From: Flaccisagitta enflata
Taxonomy: Eukaryota; Chaetognatha; Sagittoidea; Aphragmophora
Direction: 5' to 3'
Length of the DNA: 64,000 nt
NCBI GenBank assembly: GCA_965153355.1
Contig: OZ231128.1
Span: 12,648,001 to 12,712,000 of the forward strand
Position 1 is the stretch's first letter, and each line of letters opens with the position of its first letter. The position numbers and the translations under genes are program-made. Below the pieces are notes generated by a model. That model ran no database searches. It was not told the DNA's origin and saw only the letters and a list, made by a program, of their open reading frames with translations. Positions 41,492 through 53,375 of this stretch are shown one piece after another.

Positions 41492-42001
41492 TCCCTTTTT
41501 GGGCAGCGACCCCAAAGGGCCGATGTCCTGTAGAACACAGGGGTGAATTTCTAGACGTCCGTCCTTATGTCCGTCCATCCGTCCGTACATCCGTCCGTCC
41601 ATCTGTCTGTCCGTCCGTCTGTCCGTCCGTCTGTCCATCTGTCCGTCCGTCCATCCGTCCATCCGTCCATCTGTCCATCCGTCCATCCATCTGAAGTTGA
41701 AAATATGAGAAACCCTATTGAATAACATAAAAAATTGATAAAATTTTGAAATAAATGCAAAATTCATATTGAATAACATGGAAAATTGACAATGAAACGG
41801 AAAAAACTTCAATGTTCTCATTGAATAACAAGGGAAGTAGCCCCAAAGGCCTCAAATGTGCCTTCTCAGGAGGTCTGGAAATTCACCCCTGTGTCCTACA
41901 GGACATCAGCCCTTTTGGGCACCACCCTGCTCTCACTCCACCTCTGTAGCTAATCACTCCAAGCAGGGCATCGGGTACCGCTGACCATGTGCGATCCTTG
42001 G
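41492..42001 (-). mobile_element. GC-rich foldback element, copy 7
   Basis: Arms GATGTCCTGTAGAACACAGG and GTGTCCTACAGGACATCAGC flank a GTCC/GTCCATCC tract. The outer end is GGGTACCGCTGACCATGTGC. The body is AT-rich (TTGAATAACAT repeats) instead of the usual CAGGCCT repeat, so the body is exchangeable. Confidence 0.85.
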
Positions 42002-42295
42002 ATGACTAGTTAAAACTGCTTTCAAACGAGCTGCTGTTAAGCTTTTCTTTGCAACTTTTGCAATGAAAAGATATGATCAAGGCTGCACTGGGGATTTTTA
42101 GCGTTTCCAGTCACATCGGCCTGCAATTCAAGATGTTTGTGCGTAATTTTTTTTACCTGGCCTCATCGACAGGCTGCAGTTATTTCTATTCCGTCCTTCC
42201 TTCTCATATTGAGTCACCTTTCGTTATTTCTATCTATGCTTCATTTTCTATTTGTCTTTCATTCTTTCTCTCTTTCTTTCTTTTTTTCTTTTTTG

Positions 42296-43113
42296 CTTTT
42301 TGGGCAGCGGCCCCGAAGGGGACGAAGTCCTGTAGAACACAGGGGGAATCTGTCCGTCCGTCCGTCCGTACGTCCGTACGTCCGTACGTCCGTCCCCCCC
42401 CGCCCCATTCTCAGGGCTTCGTCTCCTTTGGGGCCCAAATCCAAGCAAAATGGCCCAAATCTAAGCAAAATGACCCAAATCCAAGCAAAATGGCTAAAAT
42501 CTGGCTAGAAAACTGAAGTTTTAGTCAAAATTCTATTATTTTGGCCCCTAAGATCTAGATCCTGGTTTCTAATACCCAGATTCTGGCCTCTAAAACCCTA
42601 ATCCTAGCCTCAGAGATCTAGATCTTGATCTCTGTGACCCAGATTCTGGCCTCCAAGACCCAGGAACTGGCCACAAGGCCCTAGATCCTGGCCTCAGAGA
42701 CCCAAATCCTGGCCTCAGAGACCCAAATCCTGGCCTCAGAGACTCAAACCCTGGCCTCTGAGACCAAGAAATTGGTCTCTGAGACCCAGATTCTGGCCTC
42801 AGAGACCCAAATCCCAGCCTGCTCCCCCCTCAACTTAAATAACAAACTTCTCAAGAAGAGCAGGGGTACCCTTGTCCATATACTGCCTTTTGTCATTTCT
42901 CCATGTTATTCAAAGAGAGTTTGAATAACAGGGCTTCCTTGACAAAAGGAAGGCTGAGAGAAGGACGGACGGACGGATGGACGGACAGACAGATTCCCCC
43001 TGTGTTCTACAGGACTTCGTCCCCTTCGGGGCCGCTGCCCTGCTCCCCCTCAACCTAAATCACATACTACTCCAGCAGGGCACGGGTACCGCTGACCACT
43101 TACTGCCTTTGGG
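42296..43113 (-). mobile_element. GC-rich foldback element, copy 8
   Basis: Arms GCGGCCCCGAAGGGGACGAA at the left and its inversion at about 43009. The body repeats GATCCTGGCCTC and AGACCCAAATCCTGGCCTCA units. A partial internal outer end (about 42825-42890) suggests two fused copies. Confidence 0.85.
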
Positions 43114-43124
43114 CTGCTATTTCT

Positions 43125-43157
43125 TTTTTTTTTCTTTCTTTCTTTCTATCTTTTTTT

Positions 43158-43221
<64 letters not shown>

Positions 43222-43233
43222 GTTGCTGTTGTT

Positions 43234-43282
<49 letters not shown>

Positions 43283-43350
43283 CTGTCGTTGTTGTTTTTG
43301 TTGTTGTGGTTGTGGTTGTGGTTGTTGTAGTTGTTGTTGTCGTTATTTCT
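43125..43350 (+). repeat. (CTTT)n then (TTG/TCG)n
   Basis: CTTT repeats to about 43222, then GTTGTCGTTGTCG-type repeats. Confidence 0.96.
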
Positions 43351-43514
43351 TTTTGTTATAATTGCTGATCTTATCCTGTTGTTACTATCTTTCTTTTGTG
43401 CCTTTGTTTTGAAACAGCTTGACAGTTCATAGTACAGATAAGAGCGAACTCTGCGTGAGTAAAAATGAAGGTTAAACAAAAGGCCTCGTTTTCCGAATTC
43501 CGATGGAATTGAAA

Positions 43515-43665
43515 TACACTTTTTTTTTTTTATAAGAACCTAGTCTATAAGAACATCAAGGCTTGATATTGCCCTAAAATTAAGAACATTGTAGTTATTT
43601 TATTAGTAGCTATCTCTATCTCTTTTGAAGGCTTCAGCCAAAAAATGATGTTCTTATAAATATAA
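43515..43665 (-). mobile_element. MITE with TACACTTTTT ends, truncated
   Basis: Contains ATTAAGAACATTGTAGTTAT and CTATCTCTATCTCTTTTGAA, the inverse of the copy at 45322. The right end is missing where a HINE-like element begins at 43666. Confidence 0.75.
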
Positions 43666-43878
43666 ACAAGGCCAACACCTATAAGTTGCGTGCAAGATTT
43701 ACAGATTGACTTAGAATGACTTAGAATAACTTAAAATGACTCAGTATAGTCTTAAATAACTTTAAATGACTTAAAGAAATAAAATTGATAACAAAAGTAA
43801 AAGCGTGACCGACAGACCAACCAACCGACGGACGGATGGACAAAGCGGGTTGTAGAGTCGCGTGCACGCGACTAAAAA
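43666..43878 (+). mobile_element. HINE-like element, subfamily D
   Basis: 5' ACAAGGCCAACACCT, a core of GACTTAGAATGACTTAAAAT units and GACGGACGG, 3' hairpin AGTCGCGTGCACGCGACT then AAAAA. The 5' subterminal AGTTGCGTGC pairs with the hairpin's GCACGCGACT except for one position. Confidence 0.72.
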
Positions 43879-43921
43879 TAAAAATTGTAGTAAGGAACCC
43901 AACAATCTGCGGTGAGATTAA

Positions 43922-44018
43922 ACCCGGGGGTTGCTTTGGGTTGCTCGGGGTTGCTTGGGGTTGCTTGGGGTTGCTTTGGGTTGCTCGGGGTTGCTCGGGG
44001 TTGCTTTGGGTTGTTCGC
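43922..44018 (+). repeat. G-rich 12-bp minisatellite (GGGGTTGCTYGG)n
   Basis: About eight units of GGGGTTGCTTG or GGGTTGCTCG. The plus strand has many G3-G4 runs spaced by 6-8 nt. Confidence 0.93.
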
Positions 44019-44108
44019 GGTCGAACCCCGAATCAACCACGCGCCCGAGCCCCACTCACTGATAGAGAACAAACATCATTTTCATTGTTACAAAACTGTT
44101 TTTTAGAC

Positions 44109-44261
44109 TACACATTTTTTTTAAGAACACCATTTTTTGGACAAAGCTTTCAATAAAGATAGAAATAGTTACTAGCAAAATAACTACAATGTACTAATTT
44201 TGGAGCGGTTTGAAGCCTTGATGTTCTCATAAACAAGGTTCTTATAAAAGAAAAAAGTGTA
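44109..44261 (+). mobile_element. MITE with TACAC...GTGTA ends
   Basis: TACACATTTTTTTTAAGAAC at the left, GTTCTTATAAAAG...AAAAGTGTA at the right. Same family as 43515 and 45322. Confidence 0.8.
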
Positions 44262-44430
44262 TTGTACAAAGAAGATCTTCCTCATGCTCAAGGATTTACT
44301 TGAAAATAAGAATCCTTTGCCTCATCTAAAAAAGAACTAAGTTCTCTTAAAAATTTCAGCATATGTAGTTATTTGTTTTTCCAGTGTGTACCATACCGAC
44401 AGAGGTTAGTACAATTTATTTGAAGTCATA

Positions 44431-45030
44431 CAGTGGGGTTCGTGGAATAACAGCCTAAACTGGAGGAGGGTATTTAAGTGTCTTAATTTTATTTGACAGA
44501 CTTGATATTTGAAATATAAGTTGTTCAATTGATGCTTGTGTCCCTGAGTTTTTTGGTTGCCATGGAAACAAAAATTATTTTTTTGAACAGTCATAACTGC
44601 TAAAAAATCAATGTTTTTGTAAATGTAATGAGGGAACATTGTTCAAAATCAAATTTACAACGACTTTCCCGCAGTATGTTCTGTAAGAAAATTGCTTGTT
44701 TGGCCGTTGCTAGGGAGCATCATTTACAGATTGCTATGTGTGATGCTCCCTAGCAACGGCCAAACGAGCAATATTCTTACAGAACATACTGTGGGAAAGT
44801 TGTAAGTTATCTAATTCTGAGCAATGTTCCCTGATTATCTGTCAAAATATTGATATTTTGGCAGTTATAAATGCTCGGAAAAAGGACTTTGGTTTCCATA
44901 GCAACCAAAAATCTCAGGGACACAAGCATCAATTGAATAACTTATATTTCAAACATCAAGTTTATCAAATGAAATTAAGACACTTAAATACCTTCCTCCA
45001 GTTATAGCTCTTATTCCATGAACCCCACTG
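44431..45030. mobile_element. 600-bp full-length palindromic MITE
   Basis: Ends CAGTGGGGTTCGTGGAATAA and TTATTCCATGAACCCCACTG, each flanked by TA. The whole element is an inverted repeat of two ~300-bp arms (for example TGCTCCCTAGCAACGGCCAA near the centre and its inversion at 44702). The centre is about 44731. No ORF. Confidence 0.95.
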
Positions 45031-45321
45031 TATCATTGAAGTGATACAACTGTGCATAGAATGCAAATGAGAAAGATGCGGTAATGCATTCAATCGATTC
45101 ATTTTTCCCAGTTTGTTTCTTTGACAACCCTATCCCTGAGTTCTACCCTACCCTTAAAGTCAAACCTACTCTTTATTTCTAACTTTCCTAAAAAATCAAC
45201 TATGTCCATGGCTTATTTCTACCCCTGAACTCATCCTATCCCCTGAACTCACTCCTGCCCCTAAACTTGACCTTACCCTGTCATAAAGTGCAACCCCGTG
45301 AAAATTATTGATGAAGTTAAC

Positions 45322-45481
45322 TACACTTTTTATTTTTTATAAGAACATCAATTTTTTTCTGAAGCCTTCAAAAGAGATAGAGATAGCTACTAGTAAAATA
45401 ACTACAATGTTCTTAATTTTTGAGCGTTTTCAAGGCTTGATGTTCTTATAAACTAGGTTCTCGTAAAAAATAAAAAGTGTA
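45322..45481 (+). mobile_element. 160-bp MITE with TACACTTTTT ends, complete
   Basis: Left TACACTTTTTATTTTTTATA, right TAAAAAATAAAAAGTGTA. It is the reference copy for the family. Confidence 0.85.
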
Positions 45482-46602
45482 CATATATTTGGTCTACTGA
45501 TCTCTTACATGTTGGTAACTTGGTCCACTCGATTTGCAAGTTCAACGATTACAGCATTCAATGTCTTGAAATTAAAATTTTGTGAATCTTTGCAAGCAGG
45601 TTTGTCTGTCTATCTGAATCTCAAATTGTCCACCAATCCATGAGTATCAGTCCATCGTTTGTCCATCGTTCTCATGACGTTGTATAGCCTGGTCTGATCT
45701 GAATAGTTCCGACAAAAGCTAGGCACGCTCCCCCCCTGACTAGAGTTTAACAAACCGCCTCCCCCCCCCCACTAAAGCCAAGCGCGCCCCCGCGGTGGCA
45801 ATAAGCTAAGCAAAGCACTCTCTCCCCCCTCCCACATCCTGCGGCGGCAATAACTTTTGATCAACATTTGCTCTTCCCCTCGGCCTCTCGCGCTGTCTTT
45901 CTCATTTTCCCTCCGGCTTTTTTAGTCGCTTGCTGAGTGACAATGTTAGATACGAAATTGAAAATGCGGTCGAGTATGGAACAACTTTGTTATTCCATCG
46001 TGGTTAATGTGGAAGAATGGCCAAGTGAGTTTGAAAAAGACTTTATACATTTAGGATAGAGGCTACACTAACATTCCTCTCAAAATTAGGCGAACTGGGA
46101 TCAGAGCAACTCTGTAAATGCTTTATGAGTTACTGTCTGAGTGTTAAGGTAACTTTAACATATGTAATTTCCAGCAGGGTTTTACATGAATTGTCCAAAG
46201 AGTGTCAATCAATGGCTCCTTATCTGTTCTTTCGATTGATATCATGCTACTGTATTTTTGATGGAAGTTCCAAATTGACCGGTGAAACCAACCTATTTGT
46301 CAAGGGATTCAGTCACTTTGTGGGGCTGTTCCTTATTCCCAATGTGTCATGGTTGTTTGTTAGTTACATAACAACTCGGGAATGGCAGTTTTCTCCCTGC
46401 TCATATGGAAAAAAAGTGAAAAGGTTTGCGCCGTCTCTTCATGAAAAAATTTCTTGTCAAAATCAGTCAAATCTTCCACCACATTTTTGACATAGCACAC
46501 ACCCAGGGCCACACACTAGTGCGAATGCTCTATTTGGCCTTGGTTTGCGAAAAAAAACTATGTTTGAGTGTGTCTGTGTCAAATTTCAGCCCTCTGAATG
46601 CA
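45482..46602. other. Unrecognised region with a candidate ORF
   Basis: A 121-codon plus-strand frame (46125-46490) is not low-complexity and is Cys/Phe-rich, but I recognise no family. A separate ATG at 45944 opens 27 codons ending at a GTGAGT donor-like site. I cannot show that either is real. Confidence 0.2.
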
Positions 46603-46817
46603 TTTTTAGTTGCGGACACGCAACTCTATTTATAAGTGGCTTTGTCCGTCTGTCGGTCGGTCCGTCGGTCCGTGGACACGAGTCAAAAAGTGAGAAAACG
46701 AGTGTTTTAGATGCTTTTTGTGCGCGTGAGTTGGGCACTTGGGGTATGGATTAGGGTTGGATGCCGATGCCCACCCGTCCGCGTCCACAACGATAATGTG
46801 ACCCCGCGTCACTTGTT
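46603..46817 (-). mobile_element. HINE-like element, subfamily B, complete
   Basis: In its own sense: AACAAGTGACGCGGGGTCAC, CGTTG...GGACGGGTGGGCA, a GGAC core, and the hairpin AGTTGCGTGTCCGCAACT plus AAAAA. Confidence 0.78.
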
Positions 46818-47119
46818 ACTCTAAATTTTGTTCAGTTTCCTGATTCATTGAATCTTGAGAGGGGTGTCATTAGATAGTTTTTAGAAGATACCAGTGGGTG
46901 GAACATGGAAAGAGATCGTTCAGTCTTGAACAAGAGACCAAGAACAAGAACAAGAGAACAAGAACAAGAGATCAAGAACAAGAGAATCTTCGCCGGGTTT
47001 TCTCGGTCGAGCTTTTCCAAAGATTTTAAGTGTGGGAACAAAGAGGAAGAAATTGCCGTCGTAAATATGAAGACATCCGCGTCCTTATCACCAACCGATG
47101 GGAGCGAGAAAGAACTTGT

Positions 47120-47871
47120 CATCCAGGGATCACACATGGTCAGCGGTACCCGATGCCCTGCCCGAAGTGATCCAGTGAAGAAGAGGAGTGAGAGCAGGGC
47201 ATGGGTGTACGGGAAGGGATGTCAGGGACGTTGGCCGACGTCCCGGTTTGTCGGACTTACACCCCTGTCGGACTTAGGCTCATATTGAAAAAAGAGGCAA
47301 AAATGAAAAAAAAATGTAAAAAAAAGAAAACAGGAGGAGAAAAAGCATTTACAGGGGAAGAAAAAGAGATGATGTGTATTTTTTTAACAAATTAGGCTGT
47401 CATTTCTTGCACACAAGTGTAATTTATGATTTGAAAAGAATAGACAAATAATAAAGCTTGTCAGGCTTGAAGTTCTGTCGGACTTGAGACTGGTTGCCGA
47501 CGGCCCTCTGAGATTTTGCGCCATACACTTATGGAGCAGGGCAGTGGCTCCAAGAGTCCGATGTCCTGTAGAACACAGGGGTGAATTTCCAAATCCTGAG
47601 GGTGTATATTTCAGGCCTAAGATGACTGTTTTAGGCCACTGAATGCATATTTCAGGGCTGGAGGGCAGAATTTAGGCTTGGAGAGCAGATTTGATGTTTG
47701 GAGGGCTTATTGAAGGTCTGGAGGGCAGATTTGAGGTCTGGAGGGCCTTGATGATCAATGGGTGGGGGATGGTGGAAGGATGGACGGAAGGAAAGACAGA
47801 CGTCTGGAAATTCTCCCCTGTGTTCTACAGGACATTGGCCCTTTGGGGCCGCTGCCCAAAAAGGACAACAA
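47120..47871 (+). mobile_element. GC-rich foldback element, copy 9
   Basis: Outer end ACATGGTCAGCGGTACCCG at the left, GGGGCCGCTGCCCAAAAAGG at the right. Arms GTCCTGTAGAACACAGGGG at about 47560 and the inversion at about 47817. Extra sequence at 47215-47530 looks inserted. Confidence 0.8.
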
Positions 47872-48076
47872 TAAAAAACTCATTATTATCTAAAAAATAG
47901 AAATTTTCCCATCTGAAAACAAGCATCATCTGTGGAAAAGTACTGCTCTTTAAGTTTTAATGAAACTGTTTCAAACACGACCAAACCGGGGCTGGTAGCT
48001 CAAATCGTTTAGGAACAGCACTTTTCCACAAAAGATGCATATGTTCAGGTGGCAACGTTTCTATTTTTTTGAATAG

Positions 48077-48213
<137 letters not shown>

Positions 48214-48654
48214 AAACTGATACACTCAGCTCATGGCTGTTTCTGCCTCACGAACATATGAAAAACCCACACAAAGAAGTTGCAGAGACCCCCTCCGGGT
48301 TTTACTCCCCTCCCACCCCCCCCCCCCCCCACACACACAAGTTCGCTTGCATGGTCACATAACAATGGTGGTTACGTCTGTCAGGGTGCCCAAAGATGCC
48401 AAGATGAAACTTTGCCCAGCAAAAATGTTTTTTTTTCTCAAAAAGGCTTTCAAATTAGCCATTGCGCGAATTTCAATTCAATTGGGAACCACTTTAGGGT
48501 GATTAGAGATTCTGTAGATCTGTGTGAGAGTGACAGAATGTTCATAATGGAAATACAGATTCCAATGATGATTTCATGCAAACTTTAACCTCACCTTGAA
48601 GATGGTTTCTATTTGATTTGAAAGTCGCGCAACGGCTCATTTAAAAGCATTTTT
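48214..48654. other. Intergenic, nothing recognised
   Basis: A C-rich run lies at 48310-48330. No supported gene. Confidence 0.45.
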
Positions 48655-50888
48655 GCAAATAAAAAACATTTCCGAAACAAGTTGAATCCATGGATGAATT
48701 CCCATATTCTTTCGGGTATAAAAGAACGGAATAGGCTCTTTTCTCGCTTTAGGAAGGACCGGTCAAATGATGTTTTGTACAAAGAGTATTGTCAGGTACG
48801 GAATAAAGTTCAAAGAGACATCAAGTTGGCAAAGGAATGTTTTTTCAAGAATGGGGTTGAAAGGAATAGGGGTAACTCGGGGAAACTTTGGAACCACTTG
48901 AAGTCTCTTGGCTTTAGCAAAAGAGTTGCTGGCTCGTCGTCTATAGTTTTGGAGCAAAACGGTGAAAAGAAGTTTGATTCGTTATGTGTTGCTCGGATTT
49001 TTAACACTTTCTACACTTCTGTTGCTTCTGAACTTGTTTCTAAACTACCAAATCCTCTTGGGGTTTTTAATACGGCTGCCACTATTTTTAAGAGTTTTTA
49101 TTCACATAGAATTGGCTTACGTTCTAATTTCTGCCTGTCTCCGGTCTCTTCTCATTTTATACAGAAACAGCTTTCATCTCTGAATACCAGGAAAGCAGTT
49201 GGACTGGATGATATAGCCTCTCTGTTTCTGCGTGATGGCGCGGATTGCATAATTGGACCAGTTGCCCACATTGTAAATATTTCCATTACTACTGAAACCG
49301 TTCCAACTGCTTTCAAGGAGGCAAAAGTCATTCCTCTTTTTAAAAAAGGTTCGACGCTTGACCCAGGCAATTACAGGCCTGTTAGTATCTTATGTGTTCT
49401 CTCGAAGATTCTCGAGCGTGCTGTACACTCACAACTTAGCGAATATCTAGAAAAGCGGGGACTACTTTTCGAGAATCAATCAGGTTTTCGTGGTGGCTAT
49501 TCCACCGACTCGTGTTTGATTGGCCTTACGGATTTCATTAAGGATGAATTGAGTAAAGGTAACTTTGTTGGCATGGTTCTGATTGATTTGCAGAAAGCAT
49601 TTGATACGGTCGATCACGCTATCCTCAGTGAAAAACTTAAATCTATTGGTATTTCTTCCACATCCTGGTTTGATTCTTATCTACAAAATCGGCGGCAGTG
49701 TGTCCATGTAAGTGGTTCGAGATTGGAGTTTTTGCCTGTCACATGTGGAGTGCCACAAGGTAGCATTCTGGGTCCCTTGTTGTTTTTGATATACATAAAT
49801 GACATGAACATTAGCCTATCTTGCAGACTCTCTCTTTACGCGGATGACTCGGCACTTCTTTTTGCGCACCGTGATGCTACCGTAATTGCTGATCGCCTTA
49901 GCATTGAACTTTCAAGCTGTAAAAAATGGCTTGTGGACAACAGGCTATCCCTTCACGTTGGTAAGACGGAATCGTTGCTCTTTGGTTCAAAGAGAAGATT
50001 GAAAGGGGTGGATTTTTGGGTTTTCTGTGATGGGATGCCTGTTGACCGCAGGTTTACTGTAAAGTATCTGGGGGTTTTACTTGACGAAAATGTAAATGGT
50101 TCTTCTCATGCGGGGAATCTGATGAAAGTTTGTGCAGGAAGACTGGCTTTTCTTTATCGCCAGTCTCATCTGTTAGATAAGAAATGTAGGCAGACCCTAT
50201 GTTCTGCGCTTATTCAACCGCATATAGACTACTGTTGTAGTTCCTGGTATTTTGGTTTATCAGCGGTCTTGAAGGAGCGGCTAAATGTAGTTCGACGAAA
50301 AATGGTTTGTTTCATCAATGGATGGGACAACAGGGCACATGTTGATTGTAAAAACCTTAGAGAAATGTCATGGCTGAACATTACGGATAGGGTTAAGTTC
50401 TTTCAAATGTTGCATCTTTTTCGCATCAGAAACAAACTTGCTCCTAAATACTTGCTTCCCAATTTTACATCGATATCCGCTGCCCATTCTCACAATACAC
50501 GCGGAAGCGAGTATAACTTTGTGCTTTCTCGTGATTTATCTCGGTCCCAAAGTAGTATTTCTTTTGTCTCAATCAAGCATTGGAACAGTCTTCCCACCAG
50601 TATCAAAAGTATTGGCGAATTTCGAGTTTTTAAGAAGAAACTAAAAGAGTTTTTGATTTCTCAGTACGACTGATTTTACTGATTCTGTCGGACGGATTTT
50701 CCCTGTAAATGATTTTGGCTATTTACGATCTTACCATTTTACTCTTATTTTACCTGTTACGAATTTTCATTATCACGGACCCCTTTGGAAAAAAGTCGCA
50801 TTATAAGACTTTCATGGGCTATCCGGGAGACTAGTCTTACATTTACTCGTATTTGTAATTCCTTGTTTCAAAATAAAATTCATTCATT
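48655..50888 (+). mobile_element. 5'-truncated LINE with an uninterrupted RT frame
   Basis: The frame 48682-50673 (663 codons, no stop or frameshift) covers the linker (PWMNSHILSGIKERNRL) and a full RT: LNTRKAVGLDDI, NYRPVSILCVLSKILE near residue 230, palm-A LIDLQKAFDTVDH near 300, GVPQGSILGPLLFLIYINDM near 355, catalytic YADD near 385, then thumb and a C-terminal LRIRNKLAPKY region. The endonuclease is missing, so it is 5' truncated. The 3' end is AAAATAAAATTCATTCATT (about 50870-50888), a short ATTC tail. CR1/Jockey superclade inferred. It is less decayed than the LINE at 1-5530. Confidence 0.93.
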
Positions 50889-51022
50889 GGTCAGGCAACA
50901 TAAAATCTTGTGGATTTTCTAAGCGTTCTGACAGACGTAACGGTGGTGCGAGCAAACGATTGTCAAAAACAGATGCACTCGGAAAGAGATCTCATTCATA
51001 GTCAAAAAAATGCTCGAAATAG

Positions 51023-51296
51023 AAGCAAGGTCATTAGACTTAAGTCGCGTGCGTCGGCACTTTCAAAAAAAATCAGGCAGACAGATAGACAAACATTTTT
51101 TTCCTCAAAAAGACATTTAAAATGGTTGTTTAGACCTCTTGTTATGTACACCTCTTGTTGTTTACACCTGTTTTTTCTCTACCATTCAGAGACATAAAAA
51201 CGTCTTTGTAACTGACGGAGGGACGGAGGGACAGACGGAGGGACAAAACGAAAAGTGGCTTATAGAGTAGCGTAGCAAGCGCACGCGACTAAAAAA
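51023..51296 (+). mobile_element. HINE-like element, subfamily E
   Basis: 5' AAGCAAGGTCATTAGACTT, AAGTCGCGTGCGTCGGC, GACGGAGGGAC core, 3' GCGCACGCGACT then AAAAAAA. Confidence 0.68.
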
Positions 51297-52009
51297 ACAA
51301 TGGGAGAGAGAGGCATTTCAACAAAAGGGTTTTGTGTCCCTCCACTTGGAGAGTTTTCCTCCAATAATTGGTTGAGTTACGAGGGTCTCAACCCAGTCAT
51401 GCCTGAAACCTAAAATGACAACGAAGAGAATGGCAAAGGTGTCGCATGTTTTGTTTGTGAAATATATCGCACAACGACTAACAACGATTAAATGATACTA
51501 TGTAAATAATAGTGATAATAATTCCCAGGAAGTGATTCATATCATTCCTGGAATTCCTGATTCCTGATTAGAGTGGTCATACATGACTCAGTTACTCAAT
51601 ACACAGCATTACAGGGTATCACATCTGCTATCCTGGTATATTTAAGTTTATTGACTTTTTTTTTTATCTGATCAAAACTGATGCGGAGTAAAGATGAAGG
51701 AGGGATAAGAAGTGGTAGTACCTATTTTCCTTTCTTTTTTCAGAGGTAACTTTAACAGCTCACACCTGCTCCCCTTTACAAGTCAATGTAAAATAATATC
51801 AGCATGAACTCATTTTTAGAAACAGACTAGCTCTTTAAAATGAACCCAGTCAAAATTGTAACGATTCGTTTTAGGAGCAGCATTCATTCCAAAGTTGATA
51901 TTTTCCAGAATGGTGAAAACCCTCCACAACATTTTGCTGTATCTGCTGGAGTGAGCTGCGGACCTCTCGGTCAACGTAAACTCATTTACTCAATGTAACG
52001 CGGATTCAC
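51297..52009. other. Intergenic, nothing recognised
   Basis: No gene or repeat family supported. Confidence 0.5.
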
Positions 52010-52170
52010 TATATCTCCACACTGGTAGGCGGGCGTCCAGCCCCAACACCCTAACCCAAACCCACACACACACATCTAGAGCGATCATTTTTTTTTTGAC
52101 TCAATAACAGCGGACAGACTAACTAATGGATCAACGGACAAAGCCTCCTACAAAGTTGTGACTGAAAATA
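52010..52170. mobile_element. Decayed HINE-like remnant
   Basis: ACGGACAAAGCCTCCTACAAA and GCGGGCGTCCAGCCCC are recognisable; the hairpin has decayed. Confidence 0.35.
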
Positions 52171-52191
52171 CTTCAGGGAAATCCAGATTCA

Positions 52192-52760
52192 ACAAGGCTG
52201 GATACACAGCAATCCAGTCGCAGACTGTTGAGCAGGAGCAGTAATGCAACAATCGCTCGAAATCCCAAAGATAATACGTGAGTGGCATTGCCCGTTGCCT
52301 GCTTTATGGTTGTGAAATCGGGCCAGAGGCGGGCAGCGGCTAAAGGGATAGGTCCTGTAGAACACAGGACTTTCGTTCATCCATCCTCCCGAAGCCTCTC
52401 TCAGGCCTAGAAATCCAACCCTCTCAGGCCTAGAATCTATATCTTAGGCCTAAAATCTGTTCCACTCTCAGGCCCCTGGGGAAATCATGCCTCTGGGCCT
52501 TGAATCTGAGAGGGCAGATTTCCCAGGCCTGGAGGCAGCCTGGGAGGGCGGGCAACACAAGCCATGAAAGAACCATTCAGGCCTGAGAGGGCAGATTTTA
52601 GGTCTGAAGGGCAGGATTCCGGGCAGCCTGGGGGAGCCAGCCGGGGAGGACGGGCGAGCCGGATGGACAAAAGAGTCTGTGTTCTGCAGGACCTCGTCCA
52701 CTAGAACCACTGCCCAAAGCCACTCTTAATACAAAAATGTGACAGACAAACGGATTTACC
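52192..52760 (+). mobile_element. HINE-like subfamily C copy split by a GC-rich foldback element
   Basis: The HINE left part (ACAAGGCTGGATACACAGC...CAGTCGCAGAC) stops at about 52273 and its right part (TACAAAAATGTGACAGACA) resumes at about 52729. Between them lies a foldback copy (about 52275-52720) with GTCCTGTAGAACACAGG and TGTGTTCTGCAGGACCTCG arms and CAGGCCT-type body repeats. Confidence 0.7.
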
Positions 52761-52905
52761 ACCCTGCTGAACAACTACTGACAGGGCGTAGGGTTAGGAG
52801 TTGGTTCTGGATTTTTGCTTGTTTCACATGTGTGTGTGGGTCGACTAGTGTTGTAATTGAGCTCACTAAACATTTGGGCAGAAACAGTCTGAGCAAAAAT
52901 ATAAA

Positions 52906-53086
52906 ACAAGGCCAGATGCATGAGGTGGGCAGGGCTGTGGTGAGTCACCAAGTCCATTTTAGGCGAGGCGGTGAGCCAAAAAACCCCCAAAACACAAAAA
53001 AGTAAAGTGTGACCGACAGACTGACAGACGGACTGACGGACGGACCGACAGACCGACAAAGCGGGGTGTAGAGTCGCAACTAAAAA
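52906..53086 (+). mobile_element. HINE-like element with its 3' hairpin deleted
   Basis: ACAAGGCCAGATGCATG at the left, GACGGACC core, GGGGTGTAGAGTCGCAACTA then AAAA. The hairpin loop and one arm are missing. Confidence 0.7.
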
Positions 53087-53139
53087 TAAAATGAAACCGA
53101 CTGACCAACTGACCAATAAATCAACCAAGCGGGGTGTGT

Positions 53140-53157
53140 ATGTGTGTGTGTTTGTGT

Positions 53158-53237
<80 letters not shown>

Positions 53238-53275
53238 AGTTGCAATGTGTGTGTGTGTGTGTGTGTGTGTGTGTC
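53140..53275 (+). repeat. (TG)n microsatellite
   Basis: TG repeats split by GAGTTGCAA near 53237. A short (GACA)n lies at 53346-53375. Confidence 0.97.
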
Positions 53276-53344
53276 TCGGTCGTCGACTTTATCTTTGGCA
53301 TCTTTGTCATCTTTGCCTTTACCGTTGCCGTTAAAAGGATGACG

Positions 53345-53375
<31 letters not shown>

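Noticed and set aside
43922-44018. Interstitial telomere repeat
   Set aside because: The unit GGGGTTGCTYGG is not TTAGGG or a close variant.
46125-46490. 121-codon ORF as an independent gene
   Set aside because: No recognised family, no clear splice or promoter signals; kept only as an unrecognised region.
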